A DNA stretch of 57,383 nucleotides from an uncultured Lachnospiraceae bacterium (GCA_902793995.1 CADBFP010000002.1:43256-100638), one strand, 5' to 3'; positions 32,311-40,370 are shown, numbered from the stretch's first letter. Notes: generated by a model not told the origin, from the letters alone. A program made the numbers and translations.

Positions 32311-33027
32311 TTACAATCCTTCCTCCAAATACTTCCCCCAGCTCCTGTGCATCAGGATTTCAATGGGATAAAGCTGTCCTATATATTTCTCCTCCAGCCC
32401 TTTCTCCCGGGCCATGGTTTCAAAAGCCTCCAGCATCTCCGGCTGCCCGCAGGTTCCCCACACGGGAATCCCGGTCTGATCCGAAAGCGCCTTCACCAGC
32501 TCATAACCTTCCAGCAAATGCTCCGGTTCCGTTTCCTCCGCCATATTGCCGTTGTTGACAATCCCTGTGATTCTGAGGCGGCTGACCCCCTGTATCTTTT
32601 CCAATAAAACCCAGGCGCTCTGAAAATCCGCTGCCACGGGACGGCGGGGATTCACCACAAAGAGGATATTCAGTTTATCTGCCGGAATATTGCTGAAATT
32701 CGGCTTATACTGCCCTAGGGCCACGGCTCCTACATGGTCGCCCCCCACATCGAAAATCACCGTCCCCTCTCCCGGCGTAAAAGCCGCATATACCCGGGGG
32801 GACAGAGACATAATTTCGATTTTCTTCATAGAATAAGGCGGGGAGATAATCTCCACCCCCGCCTTGTCTAACATGTCCTGCCGTTCCGTTACGCGAAAAT
32901 ATGGATTAATGACATCCAGATCCACCAGCATGCAGGCCTGCCTTGCTGCCCTTTCCATGGCTAAATTCAATGCCAGCTCGCTTTTTCCGCTGCCAAAACC
33001 GCCTAACAGCACATAGTACTCCCGCAC
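32311..33027 (-). CDS. P-loop ATP-binding protein leading the vor operon
   Basis: A 238-residue protein with Walker A GGFGSGKSELALNLA at the N-terminus and an IFDVGGDHVGAVALGQY motif, of the MinD/ParA-like deviant P-loop type. The start is GTG at 33027 with GGGAGG six bases upstream. It is the first gene of the operon that encodes the 2-oxoacid oxidoreductase. Related P-loop proteins accompany such operons in Clostridia, but no function is established; a role in cluster loading or enzyme activation is a guess. Confidence 0.75.
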   Translation of the reverse strand: MREYYVLLGGFGSGKSELALNLAMERAARQACMLVDLDVINPYFRVTERQDMLDKAGVEIISPPYSMKKIEIMSLSPRVYAAFTPGEGTVIFDVGGDHVGAVALGQYKPNFSNIPADKLNILFVVNPRRPVAADFQSAWVLLEKIQGVSRLRITGIVNNGNMAEETEPEHLLEGYELVKALSDQTGIPVWGTCGQPEMLEAFETMAREKGLEEKYIGQLYPIEILMHRSWGKYLEEGL

Positions 33028-33064
33028 CTTGGACCTCCCGGATATTTCAATACTTCCGATCTAC

Positions 33065-33093
33065 TTGTCTGACAACACCAATCTGTTGTCCGA
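33065..33093. promoter_or_regulatory. candidate FadR-type operator of the vor operon
   Basis: TTGTCTGACAA (33065-33075) is a perfect 11-base palindrome with a GTC-N-GAC core. It is followed by a half-site TTGTCCGA (33086-33093). Together GACAACA and TGTTGTC also form a 7-bp inverted repeat spaced by six bases. It lies just downstream of the predicted promoter, where a bound repressor would block transcription. Confidence 0.55.
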
Positions 33094-33103
33094 TATTACC
33101 TGT

Positions 33104-33132
33104 AGAGTACCAAATCCGCCGGAAAAAGTCAA
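33104..33132 (-). promoter_or_regulatory. promoter of the vor operon
   Basis: Minus-strand TTGACT (33127-33132), a 17-base spacer and TACTCT (33104-33109). The -35 lies in the loop of a perfect 10-bp inverted repeat (CCGCCGGAAA/TTTCCGGCGG, 33117-33146). Confidence 0.55.
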
Positions 33133-33181
33133 CTGTTTCCGGCGGCTGTTTATGCATTGATTATCCCCTTTACGCTCCTTG

Positions 33182-33970
33182 CTAAGATGGCAGCAGGCGG
33201 ATTTTCGGGTGCGTCTCCCGGAAGATGCTGTCGGTGGTATACAGACGGGTAATCAGCTCCAGCAGCTCGCTTTTCACCGCCGTATTCTCACAGTGGGATA
33301 CAAACACGAACAGCTCTCCTGCCCCCAATTCCTTCAGCTTCCCGGCCGCCGTGGCCAGGGTCTTCCCGCTGGCGCAAATATCATCCACCATCAGGATATC
33401 CCGTCCGGCTATGAGTTCCAGGTCCCCTTCTATGCGGTAATCATTGATGACCCGGGTGGTTTTATCCCGGGTTTTCATGCCGTACACATACGGCCGGTCT
33501 GTCTTATCCGCATAGCGCTTCACCGCCCCCTCATCCGGGTAAAACAGGATGGCCTGATCCCCTAATTCTTCCAGCACCGCATGAATATACCCTTCCGGCG
33601 TAATGACCCGGATCCGGTCTATCAAAGCCTCGCTGACGGTGGAGTGAGGATCCAGCACCACCACCCGGCTGAATTGCAGCTGATTGATGATTTCCGCAAA
33701 GTATTTCAAGGAAAACACATCCTTTTCCCGCTGGGCTTTGTCCTTCCGGGCATTGGGAATATAAGGCATGCGCAGTTCCACATCCCGGATGCCCTTGCTT
33801 TGCAAATGCCGGGTCAGGAAACAAATGCTGATCAGCTCCTCGTTTTTATCGAAGCGCCAGCCGATGATATTGAGCCCTTCGAAATTCAACAATTCCGGCT
33901 CTATTTTAATATCCAGCGCCCCGTCCGAAAAATACTTGGGGCTGACTTCTTTTCCGTTTAATGTGATCAT
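33182..33970 (-). CDS. divergent ribose-phosphate pyrophosphokinase-like protein
   Basis: A 262-residue protein of the PRPP synthetase/PRTase fold, about 50 residues shorter than typical Prs. The PRPP-binding loop reads VDDICASGKTL instead of VDDMIDTAGT, the metal/ATP region reads VVVLDPHS instead of DLHA, and the ATP-side motif reads PNARKDKAQREKD. These differences match the short Prs-like proteins also seen in phages and accessory NAD pathways rather than housekeeping Prs. The usual product would be PRPP from ribose 5-phosphate and ATP; a different sugar-phosphate substrate is possible. It follows nhaC by 41 bases and precedes the vor promoter. Confidence 0.75.
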   Translation of the reverse strand: MITLNGKEVSPKYFSDGALDIKIEPELLNFEGLNIIGWRFDKNEELISICFLTRHLQSKGIRDVELRMPYIPNARKDKAQREKDVFSLKYFAEIINQLQFSRVVVLDPHSTVSEALIDRIRVITPEGYIHAVLEELGDQAILFYPDEGAVKRYADKTDRPYVYGMKTRDKTTRVINDYRIEGDLELIAGRDILMVDDICASGKTLATAAGKLKELGAGELFVFVSHCENTAVKSELLELITRLYTTDSIFRETHPKIRLLPS

Positions 33971-34011
33971 ACGCCTCCGCCTTTCCGATTGTTATGACAA
34001 GAGCCCGGCTA

Positions 34012-35673
34012 TCACCCTTTTTTCGCCTCTGCTTTCCGGATGAGCATCAATACGAACACCAGCAAAAGCATGGCCAAGGGGGTTACCAGCATGGTGACGG
34101 CGCTGCCGCTTAGGTGGCACACCAGACCGGCGATTAGATATCCGACCCCGCTGACGGCAGCTGCCGTTAAAGCGTAGGGCAGCTGGGTGGACACATGGTC
34201 CATATGATTGCACTGAGCGCCGGCGGAGGACATGATGGTAGTATCCGAAATGGGCGAGCAATGATCCCCGCACACGGCACCGGACAGGCAGGCCGCTACG
34301 GAAAGCACCAGCATTTCCGAATCCACCGGGAAGATGGCGCAGACAATGGGAATCAGAATCGTAAAGGTTCCCCAGCTGGTGCCGGTGGAGAAGGCCAGAA
34401 ACACGGAAAAGAGGAAAACGATAAAGGGAATAAATATCTGCAGGGAAGCTGCTGAAGACTCCACCACCCCGTGGACGAAGGAATCCGCCCCCAAAAGGCC
34501 GGTAAGGCCGGAGAGGTTCCAGGACAGCACCAGAATAATCATGGGGGCGCTGAAGGAACGGAAACCCGCCGCAAAGCTTTCCATAAAACTTTTGAAGGTA
34601 ATCACCCCCCGGGCCATGTACAGCCAAAGGGTAATCAGCAGCGTGATCAGCGATCCCATCACCAGGGCGGAAGCGGAATCCGCCTCCTCAAAGGAGCGCA
34701 GGAAGGGGGTTCCGGAAAAACCGCCCCCGGTATAAGCCATAGCCAGAATGCAGGTCACAATCAAAGTCACCACCGGAATCAGCAAATTGGAAAGCCGGCC
34801 GTTTTCCACCGGGTCTTTCACTTCCTCAAAATAGGGGGTTTCCCCTAATGTCAGGCCCTCTCCGGCGGCTGCCCGCTGCTCATGCAGGCGCATTTTGCCG
34901 AAGTCCAGTCCGCGCTTTGCCAGCAGGAACACCATCAGTAGGGTCACCAGGGCATAGAGATTATAGGGAATTGTATGCAAAAACATCTGGAAGCCGTTAA
35001 TCTCATATTCCGCAGGAATGGAGTAAGACACCGCAGCGGCCCAGCAGGAAATGGGGGCGATAATGCAAATGGGGGCGGCAGTGGAATCGATGATGTAAGC
35101 CAGCTTGGCCCGGGAGACCTTGTGGGTATCCGTAATGGGCCGCATCACGGAGCCCACGGTCATGCAGTTGAAGCCATCGTCCACAAAGATCAGAATCCCC
35201 AAAAGGGCCGTGGCCAGCTGGGCCCCCGCCCGGGTCTTGATCCGTTTGCCGGCCCATCTGCCAAAGGCGGTAGCCCCGCCGGAGCGGTTCATGAGGACCA
35301 CCAGGGTGGCCAGTAAAATCACGAAAACCAGAATCCGGGCGTGGGAGCCGTCGGTAATGCCTGCTATGAGCCCCCCTTCCTCATGGAAAAGCATGGTATT
35401 GAGAGCCAGCTCTCCGTTGCCCCCCGCATACAGAAAGGCCCCTACCAGAATGCCCATAAAGAGGGAAGAATACACTTCCTTGGTAATAAAGGCCAGGGTG
35501 ATGGCTACCAATGGCGGCATCAGCGCCCAGAAGCTGGAATGGACCTTCGGAACATAATCTTCCGGCACGCTGTTCGGGGAATTCAAGGAAAGAATCAATA
35601 CCCCAACAAGCACGGCCAACACGATCAAATGTGGAAAAAAGCGGCGGAAAAAGCCTTGTTTCGATTGCTGCAT
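34012..35673 (-). CDS. nhaC: NhaC-family Na+/H+ antiporter
   Basis: A 553-residue integral membrane protein with about a dozen hydrophobic segments and the NhaC hallmark stretches (FVDDGFNCMTVGS, GTSWGTFTILIPI, CGDHCSPISDTT). It probably exchanges Na+ for H+, or a substrate pair as in the malate-lactate branch of the family. The ATG at 35673 is chosen because it follows AAGGAG; the frame stays open 38 codons further upstream without a site. It lies between the glutaredoxin-like gene and the Prs-like gene, all on the minus strand. Confidence 0.9.
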   Translation of the reverse strand: MQQSKQGFFRRFFPHLIVLAVLVGVLILSLNSPNSVPEDYVPKVHSSFWALMPPLVAITLAFITKEVYSSLFMGILVGAFLYAGGNGELALNTMLFHEEGGLIAGITDGSHARILVFVILLATLVVLMNRSGGATAFGRWAGKRIKTRAGAQLATALLGILIFVDDGFNCMTVGSVMRPITDTHKVSRAKLAYIIDSTAAPICIIAPISCWAAAVSYSIPAEYEINGFQMFLHTIPYNLYALVTLLMVFLLAKRGLDFGKMRLHEQRAAAGEGLTLGETPYFEEVKDPVENGRLSNLLIPVVTLIVTCILAMAYTGGGFSGTPFLRSFEEADSASALVMGSLITLLITLWLYMARGVITFKSFMESFAAGFRSFSAPMIILVLSWNLSGLTGLLGADSFVHGVVESSAASLQIFIPFIVFLFSVFLAFSTGTSWGTFTILIPIVCAIFPVDSEMLVLSVAACLSGAVCGDHCSPISDTTIMSSAGAQCNHMDHVSTQLPYALTAAAVSGVGYLIAGLVCHLSGSAVTMLVTPLAMLLLVFVLMLIRKAEAKKG

Positions 35674-35722
35674 GATACAGGTCTCCTTTATATAGTGCAA
35701 AAGCGGCCCTTTGAAGCGGATC

Positions 35723-36034
35723 TCAGCAGCCTTTCCGGCCGCTCTTATGATCCTCCAGGGAGCAGGCGGCGGGAGAACCATATTCAATCAGTCCCGCATC
35801 CGCCGGATCAATGGATACTCTCCCATCCTCAAAAACAAAGGCGGGAACACCCACATCCCCGATCTCTTTGCAGTGATCGAATACGGGGCTGGAATCCCGA
35901 AGCCGGACAAAGGCTCCCAGGTTCCGGATGTTCTCGCCGATATTGATGTATTCAAATTCCTCTTCCCGGCCGGCTATCTGATCCTCAAGGAAATCACAAT
36001 AGGGACATGTGGGCATGCCGTAGATTTTGATCAT
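35723..36034 (-). CDS. glutaredoxin-like protein
   Basis: A 103-residue thioredoxin-fold protein with a CPYC active site at residues 10-13 (MPTCPYCDF), a cis-proline region GVPAFVFEDG and an extra Cys-containing C-terminus. Glutaredoxin-like proteins reduce disulfides or glutathione/bacillithiol mixed disulfides; the reductant here is unknown. AGGAGG precedes the ATG. It is separated from the NAD(P)HX repair gene by a terminator-like hairpin and is followed by nhaC after 49 bases. Confidence 0.82.
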   Translation of the reverse strand: MIKIYGMPTCPYCDFLEDQIAGREEEFEYINIGENIRNLGAFVRLRDSSPVFDHCKEIGDVGVPAFVFEDGRVSIDPADAGLIEYGSPAACSLEDHKSGRKGC

Positions 36035-36105
36035 CTCATTTTCCTCCTGTTTTTTGCATCAATGGATTTTGTTTCCATCAGCCACTATATCATAGCACAG
36101 ATTCG

Positions 36106-36133
36106 CAAAAAACAAAAGAGGAATCCCTTTTGT
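36106..36133 (-). terminator. terminator of the NAD(P)HX repair gene
   Basis: On the minus strand ACAAAAGG pairs with CC-T-CTTTTGT around GATT, followed by six T residues. It lies 54 bases beyond the upstream gene's stop. Confidence 0.65.
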
Positions 36134-36187
36134 ATCATTCAATAATAAACGTTCAAGGATGGCCGGGTTCAAGGATGGCGGCAGCCC

Positions 36188-37684
36188 TCATTGCTGTTCC
36201 AGCCTTCGCACCGCCCGGGCAATCTGCCGGGCCGTATCCCCCGCCGTCATGGCGGTAGGGCCCATTTCCTCCTCTGCCGCTTCTCCGGCCAGGCCGGCCA
36301 GGAAGGCGCCGGCGGCCCCTACTTTCGGCAAAGATCCCTGAGCAAAACCTAAAAGGGCTGCCAGGACGCCGGAAAGCACATCGCCGCTGCCGGCAGTGGC
36401 CATGCCGGGACAGCCTCGGTCGCTTATCCAGCTCTCCTGGTCGTCGCTTACCAGGGTAGCCGGGCCTTTCAGCAAAACCGTGCAGCGGCCCAACAGAGCC
36501 AGTTCTTTGGCCGAAGCCAACGGATGTTCCTCAATTTCCCACGCCGTAGTTTTCAGAAGCCGGGCCGCTTCCCCCAGATGGGGCGTCAGCAGCACCCGGG
36601 CTTTCGTTTCGATTAAAGGTCCCCAGCCCAGTCGGGAAAGGGCGTACAAGCCGTCCGCATCAATCACCAGGGCCCCCTCATAATGGGCCAGAACATAGGC
36701 CAGGGCTTTCTCCACTTCGTCGCTGCGGCCGATGCCCATGCCAAAGGCCATGCTCTGGACCCGGCGGCAGAAATCCGCCCATTCCTCTTCCGCAAAAAGC
36801 AGGTTTCCCCCCGCGTCTTCCGAAAGAGGAAAGAGAGTGCTTTCCAGCAGATACGGGGCCATCAGGGGGCATAAGCTTTTGGGAACGGCAGCCGATACCA
36901 CCCCGGCGCCGCTGCGCATGGCGACAGAAGCCATAGCGGCCAGGCGGGGCGCTCCGCTGTAGGCAAGGGAGCCGCCGGCCAGCCCCACATAGGCATAGCT
37001 GCCTTTATGGGCATAATTTAAACGCTTCGGCAGGCAGGATGCCGCGTCCTCCTCTTCCATCAGGAATGCATCGGTCTGGAGAGGCGGAATCCCGATATCC
37101 GCATTCACCAATTCTCCCCGGCAGTCCTTGGCTCTTCCCAGAAAATGCCCGGGCTTCAAGGAGCCTATGGAAATGGTTTGCTGCGCCTCAACGGCCGTGT
37201 CCCCCAGGCCGGTATCCCCGGAAAGGCCGCTGTTGATATCCACAGATATAATATGCCCGCCGCTGCAATTGATTTGGCGGATGGCATCCGCTACCGGATC
37301 TCGGGGAATCCCGGAAAAACCGGTGCCCAAAAGACAATCCACCACTGTGGCAAAGCCGGACAGTTCCTGCCCGAGGGTATAGGGCCTTACATCGATTCCC
37401 GCCTCCAGGCATTGCTCGTAATAGCGCCTGCCCTCCGGGGAAAAGGAATCGGAAACCCGAAAGACGGTGACGGCAAGGCCCCTGTCCCTCAGCAACAGGG
37501 CCAGGGCATAACCGTCGCCTCCGTTACCGCCGCCCCCCGCCAGGATGGCCACCGGGCTTGTAAAGCGCCCTTTTTCCGCCACGGCCTCCGCCGCCCGCCC
37601 CATCAGAACATAGCCCGGGGTTCCTCCCCGGATAGCGGCCGCATCACTCTCCCGCATAGTTTGAACCGATAAGATTTCCTGCAT
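36188..37684 (-). CDS. nnrDE: bifunctional NAD(P)H-hydrate epimerase / ADP-dependent dehydratase
   Basis: Repairs hydrated, inactive NADH and NADPH. The N-terminal YjeF_N (NnrE) domain epimerises R-NAD(P)HX, with motifs AGGGGNGGDGYALA and DINSGLSGDTG. The C-terminal ribokinase-like NnrD domain dehydrates the S form using ADP, with motifs VIDADGLYAL, LTPHLGEAARL and GMATAGSGDVLSG. The fused form of about 500 residues is standard. The start at 37684 follows AGAGGAG; an upstream start without a site was rejected. Confidence 0.96.
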   Translation of the reverse strand: MQEILSVQTMRESDAAAIRGGTPGYVLMGRAAEAVAEKGRFTSPVAILAGGGGNGGDGYALALLLRDRGLAVTVFRVSDSFSPEGRRYYEQCLEAGIDVRPYTLGQELSGFATVVDCLLGTGFSGIPRDPVADAIRQINCSGGHIISVDINSGLSGDTGLGDTAVEAQQTISIGSLKPGHFLGRAKDCRGELVNADIGIPPLQTDAFLMEEEDAASCLPKRLNYAHKGSYAYVGLAGGSLAYSGAPRLAAMASVAMRSGAGVVSAAVPKSLCPLMAPYLLESTLFPLSEDAGGNLLFAEEEWADFCRRVQSMAFGMGIGRSDEVEKALAYVLAHYEGALVIDADGLYALSRLGWGPLIETKARVLLTPHLGEAARLLKTTAWEIEEHPLASAKELALLGRCTVLLKGPATLVSDDQESWISDRGCPGMATAGSGDVLSGVLAALLGFAQGSLPKVGAAGAFLAGLAGEAAEEEMGPTAMTAGDTARQIARAVRRLEQQ

Positions 37685-37791
37685 ATTCTCCTCTTTTCTG
37701 AAAGCTGTCAATGAAAACCGTCCCCGCTGACACATTGTAGCATCAATCAATCCGTTTTTCTATAGGATCAATGTAAAAGCGGCCCGCGTCC

Positions 37792-38050
37792 CTACCTTTT
37801 CCGCAGCATACCCATGATGGGCTTGAAATACGGGTCCGCATCCGTTTTCTCCCGGAAGTACCGCAGCTGTTCCTCGTTCAAGTGTAGCACGGCAATGTGA
37901 TGATACACCGTGATCCGTTTCTTGTCCGGAAAGCGGGCCCGGATGGTATGCTATTCCTCCCCTGCCAGGCCGCATAATGACGATCCCCATCCATCTGCGA
38001 CAGGCATTCGCCTCATCTTCGGTTTGCTGATACAGCAACCTCTTCATCGT
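37792..38050 (-). pseudogene. degenerate minus-strand gene fragment
   Basis: The last 52 codons (37792-37950) look coding, with phrases such as ITVYHHIAVLHLNEEQL and YFKPIMGMLRKR, but an in-frame TAG at 37951-37953 and no start codon precede them; coding-like text upstream is in another frame. I do not recognise the family. It reads as the remains of a gene broken by a stop and a frameshift. Confidence 0.4.
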
Positions 38051-38199
38051 ATGCGCAGGAAGAGATCATTGGCCTCCGGGGCTAATCTCAAGACCGTCTC
38101 CGCATACTCGTTTAAGAAGGTCTCCCGGCATCTTTGTGGTGGTATTCATTAACCGTAATAGTTCCCGTCTCCGTTCAGCAGTTCTACTCCATCGGAGCC

Positions 38200-38367
38200 T
38201 TTTTTCAGAACAATGAATTGGTAAGGCAAGCCGAGCCCGTTTTTGCCTCAGATCTTATGAAAGTATTGGAGAAAACCGGCCTCCCCCCAGTCTCCCTGCG
38301 GACCCTGCAGCGGGATTTGAAGGATATAATAGAAGCCCGGAGGCTATATCGGAATTTCAGCAGTTAA
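38200..38367 (+). pseudogene. possible C-terminal remnant of a helix-turn-helix protein
   Basis: The plus-strand frame ending at 38367 contains LPPVSLRTLQRDLKDIIEA, which resembles the wing-helix segment at the end of Fic proteins or the start of WYL regulators. No start or upstream domain in frame is convincing, so it is probably a fragment. Together with 37792-38050 this makes 37750-38400 a decayed region with no intact gene. Confidence 0.3.
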
Positions 38368-38417
38368 TAGTTTTTACCCCCGCCGGTTCCCGGCGCTCGG
38401 GTTCAAACCCTCCCGCA

Positions 38418-38448
38418 CAAAAAAGGAGCCTTTCGGCTCCCTTTTTGT
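38418..38448. terminator. bidirectional terminator-like hairpin
   Basis: GGAGCC-TTTC-GGCTCC flanked by an A run on the left and a T run on the right, within a longer CACAAAAA/TTTTTGTG palindrome. It is followed by an 18-base copy of the tRNA-Ser 3' end. Confidence 0.7.
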
Positions 38449-38450
38449 GC

Positions 38451-38610
38451 GGAGAAGGGGGGATTTTCGCGGCTTCGCCGCCCCCTCCATCGTCAGCTAC
38501 AAACCTTCCCTCATCGGTCGGTATGCAGGACGATGTCACCAAAACCGCCTCGCTTTTTCTGCCGCTGGCAGCGCTTCGGCGGTTTTGCCCCCCGCCGGTC
38601 CCCGGCGCAG
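38451..38610. repeat. dispersed two-hairpin repeat and tRNA-Ser tail copy
   Basis: 38451-38468 repeats the 3' end of the nearby tRNA-Ser (CGGAGAAGGGGGGATTT). 38475-38597 is a near-identical inverse copy of the core at 27614-27780, with the same two inverted repeats (CATCGTC/GACGATG and CAAAACCGCC/GGCGGTTTTG). Confidence 0.85.
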
Positions 38611-38638
38611 TGGTTCAAATCCTTCGCAGGTCCACAGA

Positions 38639-38662
38639 AAAAGGACCCAGATGGGTCCTTTT
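38639..38662 (-). terminator. terminator of tRNA-Ser
   Basis: AAAAGGACCC and GGGTCCTTTT form a perfect stem around four bases, nine bases after the tRNA 3' end, ending in a T run in the direction of tRNA transcription. Confidence 0.85.
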
Positions 38663-38670
38663 CCGTGGAG

Positions 38671-38758
38671 CGGAGAAGGGGGGATTTGAACCCCCGCGCC
38701 GGTTGCCCGACCTGTCGGATTTCAAGTCCGATACCTTCAGCCTCTTGGTTACTTCTCC
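38671..38758 (-). tRNA. tRNA-Ser(UGA)
   Basis: An 88-base class II tRNA. Acceptor stem GGAGAAG pairs with CTTCTCC, the anticodon stem TCGGA/TCCGA encloses CTTGAAA with anticodon TGA, a long variable arm follows, and the T arm reads GGGGGTTCAAATCCCCC. The discriminator base is G, as expected for serine. CCA is not encoded. It reads UCA and related serine codons. Confidence 0.95.
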
Positions 38759-38780
38759 TAAATGCATCAGACAAGAAGAG

Positions 38781-38809
38781 ATTTTAGATTTTTTACCCTC
38801 TTTTGTCAA
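38781..38809 (-). promoter_or_regulatory. promoter of tRNA-Ser
   Basis: Minus-strand TTGACA (38804-38809), a 17-base spacer and TAAAAT (38781-38786), 22 bases before the tRNA 5' end. Confidence 0.75.
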
Positions 38810-38818
38810 GGGTCCCGC

Positions 38819-38847
38819 TTGCTTTTTCCGGCTTTTAGTGGCACAAT
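38819..38847 (+). promoter_or_regulatory. possible promoter of the DMT transporter
   Basis: TTGCTT (38819-38824), a 17-base spacer and CACAAT (38842-38847), 41 bases before the transporter ATG. The match to consensus is moderate. Confidence 0.4.
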
Positions 38848-38888
38848 GCAGTGAGCAAGCAAACTATAATTCCGGCAGGTTATGTCTC

Positions 38889-39824
38889 ATGAATAAGAAA
38901 ACCCTCGGTTATTTCCTGATCGTCCTCTCCGCCGTCATTTTCAGCACGGTGGAACTGAGCATCAAATCCGTTTCCCAGCATTTTGCTGCTCTGCAGCTCA
39001 CCGCCATCCGCTTTTTTGTGGGCGGGCTGTGCCTGATTCCTTTTGCCCGGCAGGCTCTAAAGAAAAAAGGCCGGAAGCTGAAAGCGGCGGATCTGGGCTT
39101 CTTTCTGGTGATGGGCCTCCTCTTTGTGGTGCTGAGCATGGTCTTTCATCAAATGGCCATCTACCGGGCGCCTGCCTCTGCGGTGGCGGTCCTTTTTTCC
39201 ACCAATGCCCTCTTTGCCACCCTGATGGCCGGACTGATTCTAAAGGAGCCCCTGGGAAAGAATCATTATATCGCCCTGGTTTTTGAAGTATCTGCGGTCA
39301 TCCTCATAATCGCTCCCTGGGATCAGAAACTGGATCTTCTGGGTTTGATTTTCGCTCTGATCGGTGCTTTTATCTACGCCTGTTATATCGTGGCCGGAAA
39401 AAAACGCAGCGGCGAGCTGGGGGGCATTGTCATCACCTGCGGCAGCGTGCTGTTCGGCTCGGTGGAACTGATGCTGCTGCTCGCTTTGGGAAATGTGCCG
39501 TCGGTGGCGCAGTTTCTGCAGAACACCGGGCTTTCCATGCTGGCAAATGTACCGCTGCTGCCCCGGCTCAGCTGGGATTTGCTGCCCATCTTTATCTATA
39601 TCTGCGTCATTGTTACCGCCGCCGGCAATGTGTTCCATATGATTGCGGTAGAGCTGACCTCCGCCCGGGAGGCAGCGGTGGTATTCTTCCTGAAGCCTAT
39701 GCTGGCACCGATTTTAGCCTTTCTCTTCCTGCAGGAAAACATCAGTCTGAATATGGGGATTGGCATCGTGCTTTTCCTGATCGGATCGGCTGTTGCTTTA
39801 TGGGGCGGCCGACGCAAGGAGTAG
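38889..39824 (+). CDS. DMT superfamily (EamA) transporter
   Basis: A 311-residue membrane protein with about ten hydrophobic segments arranged as two EamA repeats; repeat signatures include TAIRFFVGGLCLIPFA and the final EAAVVFFLKPMLAPILA. Family members export amino acids, metabolites or drugs; the substrate cannot be read from sequence. The ATG at 38889 starts the first transmembrane helix and is preceded by a modest AGGT site; the frame is open further upstream but only through tRNA and repeat DNA. It converges with bcp with ten bases between stops. Confidence 0.88.
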   Translation: MNKKTLGYFLIVLSAVIFSTVELSIKSVSQHFAALQLTAIRFFVGGLCLIPFARQALKKKGRKLKAADLGFFLVMGLLFVVLSMVFHQMAIYRAPASAVAVLFSTNALFATLMAGLILKEPLGKNHYIALVFEVSAVILIIAPWDQKLDLLGLIFALIGAFIYACYIVAGKKRSGELGGIVITCGSVLFGSVELMLLLALGNVPSVAQFLQNTGLSMLANVPLLPRLSWDLLPIFIYICVIVTAAGNVFHMIAVELTSAREAAVVFFLKPMLAPILAFLFLQENISLNMGIGIVLFLIGSAVALWGGRRKE

Positions 39825-39834
39825 CCCGCTTGCC

Positions 39835-40296
39835 TCATTCCTTCAAGTATTCCAGGATTTCCTCTGCATTGGTATCCGGTTTCACCTTGGGCATCACTTT
39901 TTCGATAATCCCCTCTTCGTTGATGATATAGGTGGACCGGACCACTCCCATGCTCACCTTTCCGTAATTTTTCTTTTCCTGCCAGACGCCGTAGGCTTCG
40001 ATAGCCACCCGTTCCGGGTCGGAAATCAAAATGAAAGGCAGCTCGTATTTCTCCGCAAACTTCTGATGGGACGCCACCGAATCTTTGCTGATGCCGATCA
40101 CCGCCACATTTTGAGCCTTAAATCCGGCATAGCGGGCCGCAAAAGCGCAGGCCTGCCGGCTGCAGCCCGGGGTATTGTCCTTGGGGTAAAAATAGAGCAC
40201 CACTTTTTTCCCCCTAAAGGAAGACAAACGGACGGGATTGCCGTTCTGATCCGGCAAAGTAAAGTCCGGCGCTATGGTTCCTGCTTCTAAAAACAT
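39835..40296 (-). CDS. bcp: thioredoxin-dependent peroxiredoxin, Bcp/PrxQ type
   Basis: Reduces hydrogen peroxide and organic peroxides. The protein (153 aa) has the peroxidatic cysteine in YPKDNTPGCSRQAC, with the second cysteine five residues later as in two-Cys PrxQ enzymes, and ends in the normal EILEYLKE helix. The ATG at 40296 follows AAAGGAGA; an upstream start was rejected. It is divergent from a small conserved gene with a 165-base shared upstream region that contains the inverted repeat GGTGA-CATTA-TCACC (40356-40370). Confidence 0.94.
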   Translation of the reverse strand: MFLEAGTIAPDFTLPDQNGNPVRLSSFRGKKVVLYFYPKDNTPGCSRQACAFAARYAGFKAQNVAVIGISKDSVASHQKFAEKYELPFILISDPERVAIEAYGVWQEKKNYGKVSMGVVRSTYIINEEGIIEKVMPKVKPDTNAEEILEYLKE

Positions 40297-40355
40297 CCTT
40301 TTCTCCTTTCTTTTTGGCAACTGAACTTATCATACAAAAAATCTTGACCATTTTG

Positions 40356-40370
40356 GGTGACATTATCACC
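40356..40370. promoter_or_regulatory. inverted repeat between bcp and the divergent small gene
   Basis: GGTGA-CATTA-TCACC is a 5-bp inverted repeat in the divergent intergenic region. It is not a Fur/PerR-type box. A regulator site is possible but unproven. Confidence 0.25.

Noticed and set aside
38445-38888. A 148-codon N-terminal extension of the DMT transporter
   Set aside because: The open frame runs through a terminator, repeats and the antisense strand of tRNA-Ser; the ATG at 38889 starts the first transmembrane helix.
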